In this document: positions 22,657 to 33,103 of the stretch, piece by piece | Layout of the letters: every line of letters starts with the position of its first letter | Position numbering within the stretch: the first letter of the stretch is position 1 | Assembly (NCBI GenBank): GCA_014529385.2 | Contig: CM043959.1 | Location: 9,283,309 to 9,347,308 of the forward strand | Source: Adiantum capillus-veneris | Lineage: Eukaryota; Streptophyta; Polypodiopsida; Polypodiales; Pteridaceae | DNA: 64,000 bases | Reading direction: 5' to 3' | Notes under the pieces: generated by a model | The model's input: only the letters and a program-made list of their open reading frames with translations | Database searches by the model: none | What the model was told of the DNA's origin: nothing | Program-made: the position numbers and the translations under genes

Positions 22657-23886
22657 TCACATGGTTTCTGTCGAATCTGTATCTTGCATCTCCGCTAGGG
22701 GTTGTGTATGGCTCTCGTGTGTCTTCATGTTGTAGACAATGGTCCTTCCTTTCTCTTTTTCGGGGATGGTGATCAAGCCCATGCCCCAATCCTGCTTAGC
22801 ACCAAGGGTTATAAGCCATGGCCTCCCTAAAATGATCGGATAAGCATTCTCACCTGCTTGCATCACATAGCAATCAACCAAGCACTCAAGCCCCAAGACA
22901 CTTATCTTCACATCTTCAGCTTTTCCAAGACACCTTGCCTTTTTGTGGTTGGCCATCCTCATACGGGTCAAAGCATTCACTGACATCTTAATGCCTGCTT
23001 CCTTCATGATAGCCTCGGTCATGACACACACCTGGGCACCACCATCCACATATGCTTGCACTTCCATCTTCTTTCCCAGCAAAGCTTCAACTATTGGCAT
23101 CATATCCACTGGGTGACCAACCCTCAAGGATGACACCATGCTTTGATGTTTTTCCTTCTTGAAAGGAAGCCGTGTACTCACACACTTGGTCCATTGCCTC
23201 CTCAATTTAGCATTCAAAGCCACTAATTGATCAAAAGGTATATTTTCCTTTTTAATTTGTATGTCGTCTACAATATCATAGTCTTCAACACCTTGGCCAA
23301 GGAGGTAGTCTTTTGGACAAATTTTCCTTCTTCGCCACCTCTTGCTACTTTCTGGTTTGTCTTCTACCTTAGCCTTTCCTTTCCTTGCTCTTGTTTCCCT
23401 CTCTTCTTCTGCCTCTTTCTCCCTATCATGCCTAGCTCTCTTATTGGGCAAAACATCCACATCTTGATGCTCAAGGGTAATGATGTTAATAGCTCTACCT
23501 TCTCCATTTCTAGGCAACCGTTGTGGTTGTTTTTGCGGCGGTGTTGCTTCTAGTGCCCGCTCTTGATGATTTTCTTCTATTCTCCTTCGACCACGTTCAT
23601 ATAAGGGGTATATCCCTCCTCTCTCTCTCATTGGTTTAAGACAATAAGGGGCGTAGTGACCCTCTTCATCACAATAAGGGGCATAGTGACCCTCTTCATC
23701 ACAATTGTAGCATCTACCTTGTAGCCTTCGTCCCGTACCTCTCCCAACTGGCCGCTCTTCTCTTTGGCACCTATTCATTATGTTAATTCTTAATTCTTTC
23801 AACTGACCGGCGAGATCATGCAAAACCCGGGCTGTAACAGGATCTGGACCTTGAACCACTCGCTCCACTCTATCATCCGTCACCAC
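22657..23886 (-). pseudogene. Gypsy gag C-terminus and aspartic protease (open 409-residue frame)
   Basis: On the minus strand, a zinc knuckle CYNCDEEGHYAPYC at about residue 59 is followed by a tandem duplicate of its second half (30 bp repeated at 23,641-23,700). A charged linker follows (REKEAEEERETRARKG). The aspartic protease has VQAYVDGGAQVCVM, with catalytic Asp in a D-G-G-A setting, and later YPIILGRPWL, the second conserved protease strand. The frame stops shortly after protease at 22,657 and the element is cut at about 22,636. Reverse transcriptase, RNase H and integrase are absent. The family is the same as the gypsy at 60-62.6 kb. Confidence 0.8.
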
Positions 23887-24580
23887 AGGGCCATTGGTTG
23901 CACCACAATTGGCTCAACATCTGTCATGCCTTTCTCCCACCTTCTCTTGATCTTCTTGCTCTTAGCCTCGGAAATTTCCACAGATCTCTCGAATGTAGCA
24001 GGCTCATCTTGATCGACCTTCTCCCTTACACTTGGATGGAGACAATCCATAAACTCACACACTTTAAAGAAATCACCTGGAGGTACTTGGGATGCTGCCT
24101 CTAATTGAATCCAAAGTCCTTTGAAGTGTTGCAAGAACTCTTTAAAGTTAGCATTAACATCTTGCTACAAACCTCTCAATTTTGTCGTTGCTTCTATTGC
24201 AGTTAGTTTCTTCCCAAACCTATTAAAAATTGCCAGCTTCACCTGCTCCCATGTTTGCTTTTTGTCTTCCTCTAAACCTTCAAACCACTCCCGAGCTTCT
24301 CCTTTCAGGGCAAGAGGAAATACATGAAGCTTTTCTTCGTCATTCACAATGTGCATACCAAGCGTATGCCACTCGAACTCCGCAATCTAGTCCTTCACAT
24401 CCTCCTTCCCTATGAACATTGGCCGAGTATAAGCCATCTCTTTAGAGTTGCTTCTCCCTTGCGTGAGTAACTCCACAAAAGTTGAAGTCTTGCACCTCAA
24501 CAAAACCACCACTTTTCTTTAATGAAGATCAAACTTCACAGCAAAACCGCTTCTCCTAGGTGCACAACCGGAAAATTTTC
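23880..24580 (-). pseudogene. Gypsy gag N-terminus
   Basis: Minus-strand segments at 24,356-24,165 (FPLALKGEAREWFEGLEED) and 24,134-23,880 (FMDCLHPSVREKVD) make up the retrotransposon gag domain. They are broken by a stop near 24,165 and another before the zinc-knuckle frame at 23,886. Start and leader lie between 24,360 and the primer site at 24,600. The order is LTR, primer site, gag, protease, all on the minus strand. Confidence 0.75.
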
Positions 24581-24600
24581 GCTCCCCAGTGGGATCGCCA
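24581..24600 (-). other. Gypsy primer-binding site
   Basis: The minus strand reads TGGCGATCCCACTGGGGAGC just inside the LTR. This is a diverged form of the site TGGCGCCGCTGCCGGGGA seen at 45,963, so the same tRNA primer class is likely. Confidence 0.65.
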
Positions 24601-24605
24601 AAGGA

Positions 24606-25519
24606 TGATGGAGCAAAGGACGTCGTGCGCACACTCACACACCTAGACAACTCAACACCACACAAGGAATTTTCTTAAATTCCAACCAACACACACCACC
24701 ACTCAAGAGGCCAATAAAAATACTACCCACAAGTTCAATTCAAACTCCAAATGCCTCGACCTATAAGCCCTTGCCTGCCCGCAGATACTACAAGGTGAGT
24801 CGAGTTGATCAACACTTGAAATCACACTTGATGGTGACCAAAATACACAAGAAAAAACCATCACAAAGTCAAAAAATCTAGCCACAAAGGCCACTCTCAA
24901 AACATAGCAAATCCTTCACCAAACTCCACTCTGTTGGACTCTTTGGAGTAGCGCCAACCCTAATGACAACGATACAGGGTCACATAGTCTTGCAGAAAGC
25001 CGCACCTTCTTCCCTCAATTCCTCGCACACACACATTCATGGAAACCTTAGAATTTCCATAGACTCTCCCAAGTGCAAAATTGAAGAGAGAAAGCTCTCA
25101 TTCACTCCTCCACACACTCAAAAACAGGACGTGAACGCTACGAGACTGCACTAGACCACCTATAGGAACCCTGCTTCCTTCCCCACATAGAGAGGTGAAA
25201 GTGCCAAGACTTGGCTTCCAAAATTCTCCTTCAGCTCAAGCACTCATGGAAACGTCACTGATGTGGCAAATTGAAGCCTTTTCACACCATTTTTGGTATT
25301 TTTTAACCTTTTTTTAACCCAGTTTTGGCCAGTTTTGAGCCCCGACGGGCATTTTTCATGCGAAAAATCCCAAATGGACTCCAAAATTCACCAAATTTTG
25401 TACGCTTGAACTGCGATACCCAGAGAGCTTTTCCACATCCCAAAATTCTATTTTTTACCACTTCTAGGGCGGTGCATGCATCACCGTTAATCAGACACCG
25501 TAAATAGACAGTTACTACA
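24606..25519 (-). repeat. Gypsy 5' LTR (minus strand)
   Basis: On the minus strand the LTR probably starts TGTAGTAACTGTC at 25,519 and ends near CTCCATCA at 24,606-24,609, five to eight bases before the primer site. That gives a length of about 910 bp. The start is inferred from the TG terminus only, because no second full LTR exists in the window. A fragment of its last 100 bases recurs at 9,970-10,083. Confidence 0.6.
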
Positions 25520-26890
25520 TGTCCAAGCTTCTCGAGCGGGATGAGAGTACCTATACTTGTCGCTTGGATTATTTACATTCTATAATGCTCAAACACATTC
25601 TCTAGATCCGAAATAAGCCATCTAGAATCATATCCAAGGCACCGATACCCTGCTTGGGTATGTACATGTGTTCGACTGCTAGCACGCAAGCCTACCTATT
25701 CATAATGTGTACACGTTGCATCTTTTTTCACACTTGAAACGACTTTGCTAAGCTCCCAAATTAATGTATTTACATCTTTTTATACATATGACCATGCATA
25801 TAAATGCTACTTTGTACACGCCAAAAGTGGTCTATCAACGTTAATTCCAGCATTAAGGAAAGTATCGTTAGAGTGTTTGCTTGTATTGAGTAATCTATAT
25901 ATTAATCAAGTATACCAGCATGAATACTATGCATGCTAAATTTGCTTAATTCTTTTGATTGATATTGGATCTATGGCGAGTAATTAACCTCCTCTACTTA
26001 TTCATTTTATCATCGGACTCGGTCTCTCTTTTCTGTATTGGTTGTTAATAGCAATAGGTCGCACAAATCGCTTTCTAGATTCCATAGTCTTTTGGCTACG
26101 TTTACCATGAGTTACTACTTCCACCTATAAGCGGGATGCATGATTATTAGCAATCGATGCATGCATTAGTTTGCATTTCCATGTAGTGCATAATTGTTGT
26201 TCTTTGACATATTTTGAAGTTCAACTGTTTCTTCACAGAGCCTTAAATAACACATGTGGGGAGACAAGGCTTCTCGAGCTCTCTTTCAGAAGCCCCATTC
26301 TTTTACATTTCAAGGTTTGGAACTCTCCAATGTCCATTATCTAGTTTTTACAGAAATAAGATATGTGTATGTGTATACTAATGTGTGCATGTAAGTTTAC
26401 TGCTAAGATGGGATTTTGTTGAGTTTCTTTAGGATTGCTTATATATAAGTCTTAAATCATTCCATCGACGACTGTGTATGGAGGTAGTGCTTATTGGGCT
26501 CTCTTCGATGAGCTCCCCTTTTTTTGTACTTTGGGGTCGAGAACTTCCCTGGCTCCATCAACCATTTTTCACTAAAATAAGGTGTGTGGTGTGTGTATGT
26601 GTGTCTGTGTGCATGTCTGTTTTGGAAGTGTTGGCCTACAAGTACTCAAAGGCTTTATGATTTGTGAATCCTAACTCTCCAAGCTTCCAAACGTCCCACC
26701 TTAGAAATGCGTTATCAGGCACATTTAGAGCTCTCTTTTTTTCCCCTTTTTACCTCAGCAAGAGCCATTTCCATTTAGGATCTACTCCTTCTAACACCCT
26801 CCAAGGTGATTAAGTCCACATTGCTTTGTTTAGTTTGTTTTCAGCAAGGCTATAGGCTGAATAAGTAGGGAGCTTGCTAGCACCGGTATA
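25520..26890. other. Noncoding stretch, no feature recognised
   Basis: No frame with a recognisable domain, no LTR boundary and no RNA gene was seen. There is a short TGTG-rich simple repeat around 26,580-26,620. It could be ancient transposon sequence or true intergenic DNA. Confidence 0.45.
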
Positions 26891-26894
26891 GTGG

Positions 26895-27692
26895 GAGTAA
26901 CTGCCTGTAGGAGGGAAGATATGGATGCAAACAACTTTTTCTTTTTTTAATCTACTATGGGATTGTGAGGCCAATGGCACAGAAAAGTACAATGCGCTCA
27001 ACAAAACTTTGGACAGTAAGTACAATGCCTTGTTTGCAATGGCATCTAGAGAGAGAGGGGGGAGAGAGAGAGAGAGAGGATTGCATTTCATAAGCCCGAA
27101 TGAGAGCCACTGATAGAACAATCATCCTTCGTAGAGGGAGAGAGAGGGAGGAGTCATGTTGTCATACCAGGTCTCCTGTCCATAGTGGATTGATATTTTG
27201 TCATGGTCGATGGGTGTCGTGCATATAAGAGGGTATTTTCAAGGGTTCTATAAGAGGGCATTTGGAATGGTTCTATGAGGACATTTTCAAGATTTCTATA
27301 GATATTTTTTCATGATTGGTTGCTATTGTGCGTATAAGAAGGCATTTGTAAAGGTTCTATGAGGAAAAATTGAAATTCTATAAAATTGGACATCATACGT
27401 GTATGATGTCTCAAGATGCATCTGGAGACCAATTCTAATAAAGGTACTGCATCAGAGTGTTCAAAAGGGGTGTTCTACTCTAATTACACCTCGGGACTAG
27501 AGTTTTGACCTTTTTTTGGTACCCACAAGTACCTACAGGAAAATATGGTTGTAGGCAATTTTTCCTTTTTTCTATGTACTATAGGATTGCTAGGCCAGTG
27601 GGAAAGGAAAGTACAATGCGCTCGGAAAAACGTTGAACAGTAACTACAATGCCTTGGATGCAATGACATCTAGAGAAAGAGCGGGTGAGAGG

Positions 27693-27757
<65 letters not shown>

Positions 27758-28146
27758 TCATTGCAAGATCCCGAACAAGAGTCAGAGACAGAATGACTGT
27801 AAAGAATGAGGATGCAAGAGAGCTACACAAGACAAGCAAAAAGCACACAGAGATGGAAAGCTTCTTCTTCTTCTTCACAGAAAAGAGAGTACAAAATGAC
27901 TAAGTGCTAAAGCTGAAAAATAGCACATATGTACATGCGGTCACTAAGTGTGAACTCGCTAGAAGCATACTAGGCTGGCACTATAAGTGTAGTCCAGCTG
28001 TAGAATCACTGGCAGAGATCCTCCGTGTCGGTCACCTAACGCGCTAGTGAGTAAATGCCGTAAGCAGCCAAGACCCGTAGTGGATGCCAGCTCAAGGTGT
28101 AGAGCTCGACATCTCAACAATGACCATCCTACAAAGAGGGAGAGAA
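26895..28146. repeat. Tandemly duplicated repeat unit (copy 1 and left part of copy 2)
   Basis: Copy 1 (26,895 to about 27,480) and copy 2 (from about 27,525) share a T-rich start, the phrase AAGTACAATGCGCTC, a CATCTAGAGA motif and a GA run, then diverge in length. Copy 2 carries about 320 bp more before the shared CATCCT...GAGGGAGAGA. Copy 2 is interrupted at 28,147 by a gypsy element and resumes at 36,886, where AGAGGAGTCATGTTG matches copy 1 at 27,146. An internal short repeat of about 30 bp (TTGCAAGGGTTCTATGAGG-like) occurs in both. No coding function was seen. Confidence 0.65.
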
Positions 28147-28467
28147 TGTCATAGGACTCAATTTTGAAGTTTTTAAAATCCAAAAAAATATAATAGGTTA
28201 GAACTCTTTATTAAATATGGTTTAAAAGATTTTTGAATAGTTTATGAGATAGAGAATATTAATTGTAGACAACTAACTGCGAGATATTGAGAGGGAAAAT
28301 GTATTCTCTTCAAATACATTAAAGATGTATTTAGTAATAATTACTAGATAAAAGATAATTTGGTTGTAGATTGTAAAGTAAACATGGAGTCAAAATTGAT
28401 GTTTCGATCAATATCAATGTTTTATTTTCATGTGTTTTAGCTTAAAATACATGGACAAGCTTAAATT
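28147..28467 (+). repeat. Gypsy 5' LTR, left part
   Basis: It starts TGTCATAGGACTCAATTTT and aligns with the 3' LTR from 35,861 (TGTACTAGGACTCATTTTT) through the phrase TACATGGACAAGCTTAAA. The last five bases, AAATT, are the duplicated target of the copia-derived insertion that begins at 28,468. Confidence 0.8.
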
Positions 28468-28665
28468 TGTTGGGGTATAGGCGTCTGTGCCTTGCCCGAC
28501 CGCCCAGAGTCTGGGCGCCCATTGACTTGTATACCTTATACATAGCATAAGTGTATAGGGGGCTGCTCACTCTATTGAGTCTCCCCACCCATATCTGTGT
28601 GTGTGTGTGTCTCCTTCTCTCTCTCTCACTCTCTGTCTGTGGTGCTCCCCGATCGATCCCCTTCA
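28468..28665 (+). repeat. 5' LTR of the nested copia-derived element
   Basis: It starts TGTTGGGGTATAGGCG and ends CCCCTTCA. A GT/CT-rich block lies before its end. Primer site TGGTATCAGAGC follows at 28,668-28,679, two bases after the LTR. Confidence 0.88.
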
Positions 28666-30244
28666 ATTGGTATCAGAGCTACGGTGACCGCGGAGAGCAC
28701 GACGGCTTTGAGAGCTTCAAGGCGATAGCTCGCTCGCTCTCGACGGTAGAGAGATTAAGAAAGCTTGGAAGCTTTGTGAGAATGCAATGGGAGCTTGTGA
28801 GCTCAATTGAGAGTGATGTATGCTCTTGTGGAAGCTCAGAAAGGAGTGTGGAAGATTGTGTGTAAGTGAAGGTGATGTCCTAAAACTGAGTGCGCAGCAG
28901 CACTGTTTTCAACGTGGTCTACAACTTTGCAGAAGAAACTTTTTGCAAATTCCTCACCGTTTTGCTAATATTCAGCTTAGACTGACTGTATACAGAAATT
29001 CCAGATTTTCTGTTGTCGCATTGTGTGCGAGTTTGATGCACTTTTGGAAGCACGGGAGATGCTTGAAGTTGAGTGCATAAATTCTGAGCCGAAGATGCAA
29101 TTGCAGCTTGTGTTAAGCTTGTGGTTTGAGGGTTTTTTGGTAGACTTGGGCAACGAAGTACGGAGGCGTTTACACACCACCGAAACGGTCTCTTGAGACA
29201 CGCAGGTTTTTGGAGCACACAGGTGGAGCTTCTTTCACTGGTTTTCATAGGATACTTTGGCAGTGATTTTGTACTTGGATTCATGGTCTTTGCGGATGGT
29301 TTGCATATGGTTATGGCACATGGTTGATGCCCATTATATATGCATTTTGGCGAGCACTTTCAAGTGCCGGTAAGCTCTCTTGAGAGCATTGTTTTCACAT
29401 TGATCAAGTTTCCGGATTGCAAATCTTTTGGCGTTTGCTTATGCGCAGTCACTCTGTTGATGTACGTTGAGTGCGGATTGCCATTGTATGTGAAAATGTG
29501 GAGCCATTTTAGCATTTCTACTCATTGGCATTGAGTAGTGTTATGGTTTATGGTAGAGATTGTACTTGAGTTTTTGACAGGTTTTCAGGGGAAATTCTGT
29601 CGGATTTTTCCCAGATTCTCGCCATAGTTTGTGATCGAGTGTTTACTCTCACTTTGACAGGTTTTGTCAGTTTGGACACAGTTTTGTGTTTATTTATCCA
29701 CTCTCGCAAGAGTGAGGAGTTGTGTATCTTTCTTTGCTTGAGACAATGGTTTGCTCTCAGGTGGGAGAGTCTTGTGATCTCGAGCATTGTTTGTCATAGT
29801 TTTGCAGAGCTTATGCATGTATATTGAGTGTAGTTTGATGCGCATTGATTGCTCATTGTATTGAGCTTGCAGGACAATGGTTATTTTGTGTTGATAGCCA
29901 TTGTGCGTCAAAACTCTGGCGAAATTTTCCCAGGAGTTTTATGCGTATCATTTATGCGATCTAGGTAGAGATTGCGGGTTGCACTCAGCATTTGTGTGCG
30001 GTGTTCTCTACAGGTGGGAGATTTGTACGTGTGTATGCATCGATACCGCACAGTGTGGGCTTGGTGATTAGCTCACAGATTGCAGTGTGATACTAGAGCA
30101 TGCGAGGCTTGTATTGACATTGTGGGAGCTCTATTTTGGAGTGTGTCTCACAGGTTTTACATTGTGTTTCTGGCCATATTGGTAGACAGTTTTCAGGTGT
30201 TGTTGGTGAGGTGGTTTTGCTTTCTAGTTTGCTACATTGTGCTC

Positions 30245-31522
30245 ATGGCAGAGACAGGTGATCGATTAGATTGTGACCTCTCACAGATGCGCATGTTTGA
30301 TGGGTCAGACTTTGCGTCATGGAGAGAGTGTATGCTTGACGCATTGACACAGCGAGGGTTGCATCGACCATTGAGTGGTGATGTAGGTAGACCTTCAAAC
30401 ATGTCTGATGATCAGTGGCAGGAGCTAGAGGAGATGGCACTATCTACACTCTCTTTGCACCTTGCGGAATCTGTATATGCTCTTGTTATGTATGAGACTA
30501 CTTCGAGAGCACTTGGGCGCAGATTACATGATATGTATGATAGATCTGAGTCATCACAGACTCGTGTGAGACATGTACATTCACGAGCACGCCGACATGT
30601 GACATGTTGGTATTGTGGTCATTCTGGACACGTTAGACGGCGCTGTTTTCGTCGTATGCGACATCGTAGGAGACATGGCAGTCTCAGAGATGTATGTAGT
30701 GATGCCATGGACTCAGTTGCTTTGACAGTTGAGGCACATATAGTGTCGGAGTATACTAGTGACGGGGATGTCACTTTTACCTCGAGCTATGCACGAGATG
30801 CTATACATGTGGATAGTGCACTCCCTTCGCAGTGGTTGCTAGACGCAGATGCTATGTTTCATGTCACGCCGCATCGTGCATGGTTTTGTAGCTATTCTAG
30901 TGGGATGCTTGGCAGTGTACGTTTGACCGATGGATCGATGCATGCGATAGCAGGTGCAGGAGATGTGAGACTGTCATTACCGAGTGGTGCATCTTACTTG
31001 TTACGACATGTGCGCTATGTGCCATATTTGACAATGAGTTTGATCTCGATTGGTCAGCTTAGAGATTGTGGATGTCAGATTTCGCTACGAGAGCGAGATT
31101 TTGTGATGCATTTGGGTTCGCTAGAGATTGCAAGAGGTGCCAGGAGTGGTACAGGTTACCCATTGCATGTGGATTACGGGAGAGAGGGTGTTGTCTCTAT
31201 GATCATGCAGCCAGGTAGACAGCGAGAGAGCAGGCGAGTCTCTTTTGCTTGTGGGTTGCAGGATGCTTTGCATGGGGTGCAGAGTAGTGAGCTTGTTGTG
31301 CACACAGTTGGGGCACAACTTGAGCAGTCACACGGAGAGGTGACAGAGTCAGACATGCATGCTTTGCTAGTGACTGAGCAAAGCAGAGAGTCAGTTGTGC
31401 GAGATACTTCTATGCAGGATAGACAGGTAGAGCGGTCTTGCTCTAGTGAGTCACGACAGGAGGACGTTGTGCAAGAGTCTATGTATACGGAGTTAGAGCA
31501 TGAGAGCTCTAGTGAGTCATAG
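30245..31522 (+). CDS. Gag-like protein: shortened copia gag, CCHC knuckle, altered protease site
   Basis: I place the start at the Met of MAETGDRLDC (30,245). An upstream in-frame Met at 30,080 would add 55 hydrophobic residues of leader. Residues 1-100 resemble the first part of copia gag (FDGSDFASWRECM). The central gag helices are missing, so the knuckle CWYCGHSGHVRRRC follows early, at residue 121. A protease-like domain follows with the catalytic motif changed from the usual D-S-G-A to D-A-D-A (residues 200-203), then VRYVPYLTMSLISIGQL, the fold region after the active site. The C-terminus is Ser/Glu/Gln rich. The frame ends at an amber codon and the same frame stays open beyond it. RNA binding is plausible. 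Proteolysis is unlikely. Confidence 0.7.
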   Translation: MAETGDRLDCDLSQMRMFDGSDFASWRECMLDALTQRGLHRPLSGDVGRPSNMSDDQWQELEEMALSTLSLHLAESVYALVMYETTSRALGRRLHDMYDRSESSQTRVRHVHSRARRHVTCWYCGHSGHVRRRCFRRMRHRRRHGSLRDVCSDAMDSVALTVEAHIVSEYTSDGDVTFTSSYARDAIHVDSALPSQWLLDADAMFHVTPHRAWFCSYSSGMLGSVRLTDGSMHAIAGAGDVRLSLPSGASYLLRHVRYVPYLTMSLISIGQLRDCGCQISLRERDFVMHLGSLEIARGARSGTGYPLHVDYGREGVVSMIMQPGRQRESRRVSFACGLQDALHGVQSSELVVHTVGAQLEQSHGEVTESDMHALLVTEQSRESVVRDTSMQDRQVERSCSSESRQEDVVQESMYTELEHESSSES

Positions 31523-32074
31523 CAGATTGAGTGGTCATGTTTGCAGTGGATGATTGTAGAGCAGGCTGAGTTGTCAGCGATTATGCAGTCGTTCCTTTCT
31601 ATGCTTGACAGTGAGCATGGGGATATAGTTGTGCAGGATATGTCTTCCAGCAGACATCTAGAGCAGCTGGTTTGCTCTGAGGTTGCACGACAGGTTGATG
31701 CGTCTTTTGTGGACAGTCAAGAGATGCATGTGGCTGACACGCCTTGTCAGTCAGAGATGCCTATTGCCAGGGATATATATGTTGATGCATGCTCTGTAGA
31801 GCTAGCAGGGCCCGCTAGCATTGCATCGGCATTCGGTGGTCTCATGTATGAGATGTTGATCTTGAGACCGGATATCGTAGCTGCAGTGGGAGCATTTGCA
31901 GTTGGGGTTGTCAGTCATTTGTTGACTGATGATGGCATAGTGCACGAGGGAGATATGCAGGTATTGCATACATACCTGCAGTACGTGTGCGGTACGTCTG
32001 GTGGTGTATGGACTTACACAGGAGCAGGACAGCCGGATGCACACGATCACAGCCAACCAGTGGGCATCGGTTGA
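31523..32074 (+). CDS. In-frame continuation after the amber stop, with reverse-transcriptase C-terminal relic
   Basis: The frame of the upstream protein resumes directly after UAG and runs 184 codons (first Met at 31,541). Near the end, GLMYEMLILRPDIVAAVG followed by HTYLQYVCGTSGGVW corresponds to the segment between reverse transcriptase and RNase H in copia pol (LMYAM...TRPDIAHAVG and ILRYLKGT). This shows that the element arose from a complete gag-pol by internal deletion. Expression would need stop-codon readthrough. It may simply be a decayed end. RNase H catalytic motifs are not present. Confidence 0.5.
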   Translation, partial: QIEWSCLQWMIVEQAELSAIMQSFLSMLDSEHGDIVVQDMSSSRHLEQLVCSEVARQVDASFVDSQEMHVADTPCQSEMPIARDIYVDACSVELAGPASIASAFGGLMYEMLILRPDIVAAVGAFAVGVVSHLLTDDGIVHEGDMQVLHTYLQYVCGTSGGVWTYTGAGQPDAHDHSQPVGIG

Positions 32075-32153
32075 GAGAGGTTTTCTCTCACCTTTTGTAG
32101 TCTTTAGACTAGGTTCCCTTGCTTAAAGGCACAGTCACCTTTAAGTGGGAGGT

Positions 32154-32347
32154 TGTTGGGGTATAGGCGCCTGTGCCTTGCCCGACCGCCCAGAGTCTGG
32201 GCGCCCATTGACTTGTATACCTTATACATAGCATAAGTGTATAGGGGGCTGCTCACTCTATTGAGTCTCCCCACCCATATCTGTGTGTGTGTGTCTCCTT
32301 CTCTCTCTCTCTCACTCTCTATCTGTGGTGCTCCCCGATCCCCTTCA
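32154..32347 (+). repeat. 3' LTR of the nested copia-derived element
   Basis: It starts TGTTGGGGTATAGGCGC after polypurine tract AAGTGGGAGG and ends CCCCTTCA at 32,347, followed by the duplicated AAATT. Compared with the 5' LTR it lacks one GATC unit and differs in GT/CT counts. Confidence 0.88.
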
Positions 32348-33103
32348 AAATTAAGTTGAAAAAGTTATGGAGACCCACAAACAAGGGTTTTATGACTCAC
32401 GACCTAAAAGTTGCGTTTTTAGCCAAACACATAGATTTTTCGCAATTTTGTCTGCATTGCCTTGTAGACTAGTCCCTTTCCTGTCGTTTTGAGTACTTAG
32501 AAGTCTATATTCTGAGCTCGTATGACAAAGTTATGACAAAAATGATTTACCAGTAGTAGTAGGACAACCTACAAGCAACAACAACAGGCTAGCTTACAAA
32601 TAGATATACATAGGTAATATCTCTTTTGTTTGATCCAATCAAGAGGTGATTATAGTCGTTTATGATGATACAAAATTATGTTTTCTAATTTGATTATCAT
32701 GTTGAATTGGTTTCACAAGTATGTTCTTTTGACTATTTTGTAGAAGTTATAGAAATCGATGTGTGAAAAGGAATGTATTCAAGGTGTCATTACATTGAGA
32801 TTGTGATCATATTACGACTCAAATTATGATCGTTGTTTCTATCTGGAGATTTTGAGAGTGCGATTAAGATTGAGAGTGTGATTGGGATTGAGAGTGAGAG
32901 TGTGATTGAGATTGGATTGTGCACAAGATTGAGATTAAGCTTGAGAGTGTGATTGAGATAGCTCGGGGTGGTCAAGAGGTTATGAAACGAGCTATGATCT
33001 TATTGTAACTATTATGCATACAGACTCCTTAATTAATCTATTCACTCTGAGTACTCTGTACTTTTCATTATCAATGTATTTCGCTCTCCCCTGTCACGTC
33101 ACA
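32348..33103 (+). repeat. Gypsy 5' LTR, right part
   Basis: It resumes with the duplicated AAATT, aligns with 36,155-36,885 of the 3' LTR and ends CGTCACA at 33,103. It contains a minisatellite of GATTGAGA/GTGTGATTGAGATT units at about 32,855-32,960, matched at 36,655-36,740 with a different unit count. Confidence 0.8.

Larger units (their letters stand above)
28468..32347 (+). mobile_element. Complete non-autonomous copia-derived LTR element with gag-like frame
   Basis: This element of 3,880 bp is flanked by an exact 5-bp duplication AAATT (28,463-28,467 and 32,348-32,352). Its LTRs (198 and 194 bp) differ by only a few substitutions and microsatellite units, so the insertion is fairly recent. 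The internal region holds a Met-type primer site, a 1.56-kb leader, a long frame derived from copia gag, protease and a late pol segment, and polypurine tract AAGTGGGAGG. Integrase, most of reverse transcriptase and RNase H are missing, so it depends on helper elements. Confidence 0.88.

Noticed and set aside
28680-30079. Possible first exon or small genes in the long leader of the nested element
   Set aside because: Only short frames without domains. The leader motif shared with 39,420-40,128 is noncoding.
30080-30244. Upstream extension of the gag-like frame from Met at 30,080
   Set aside because: It would add a hydrophobic segment not seen in copia gag. The Met at 30,245 precedes gag-like sequence directly.
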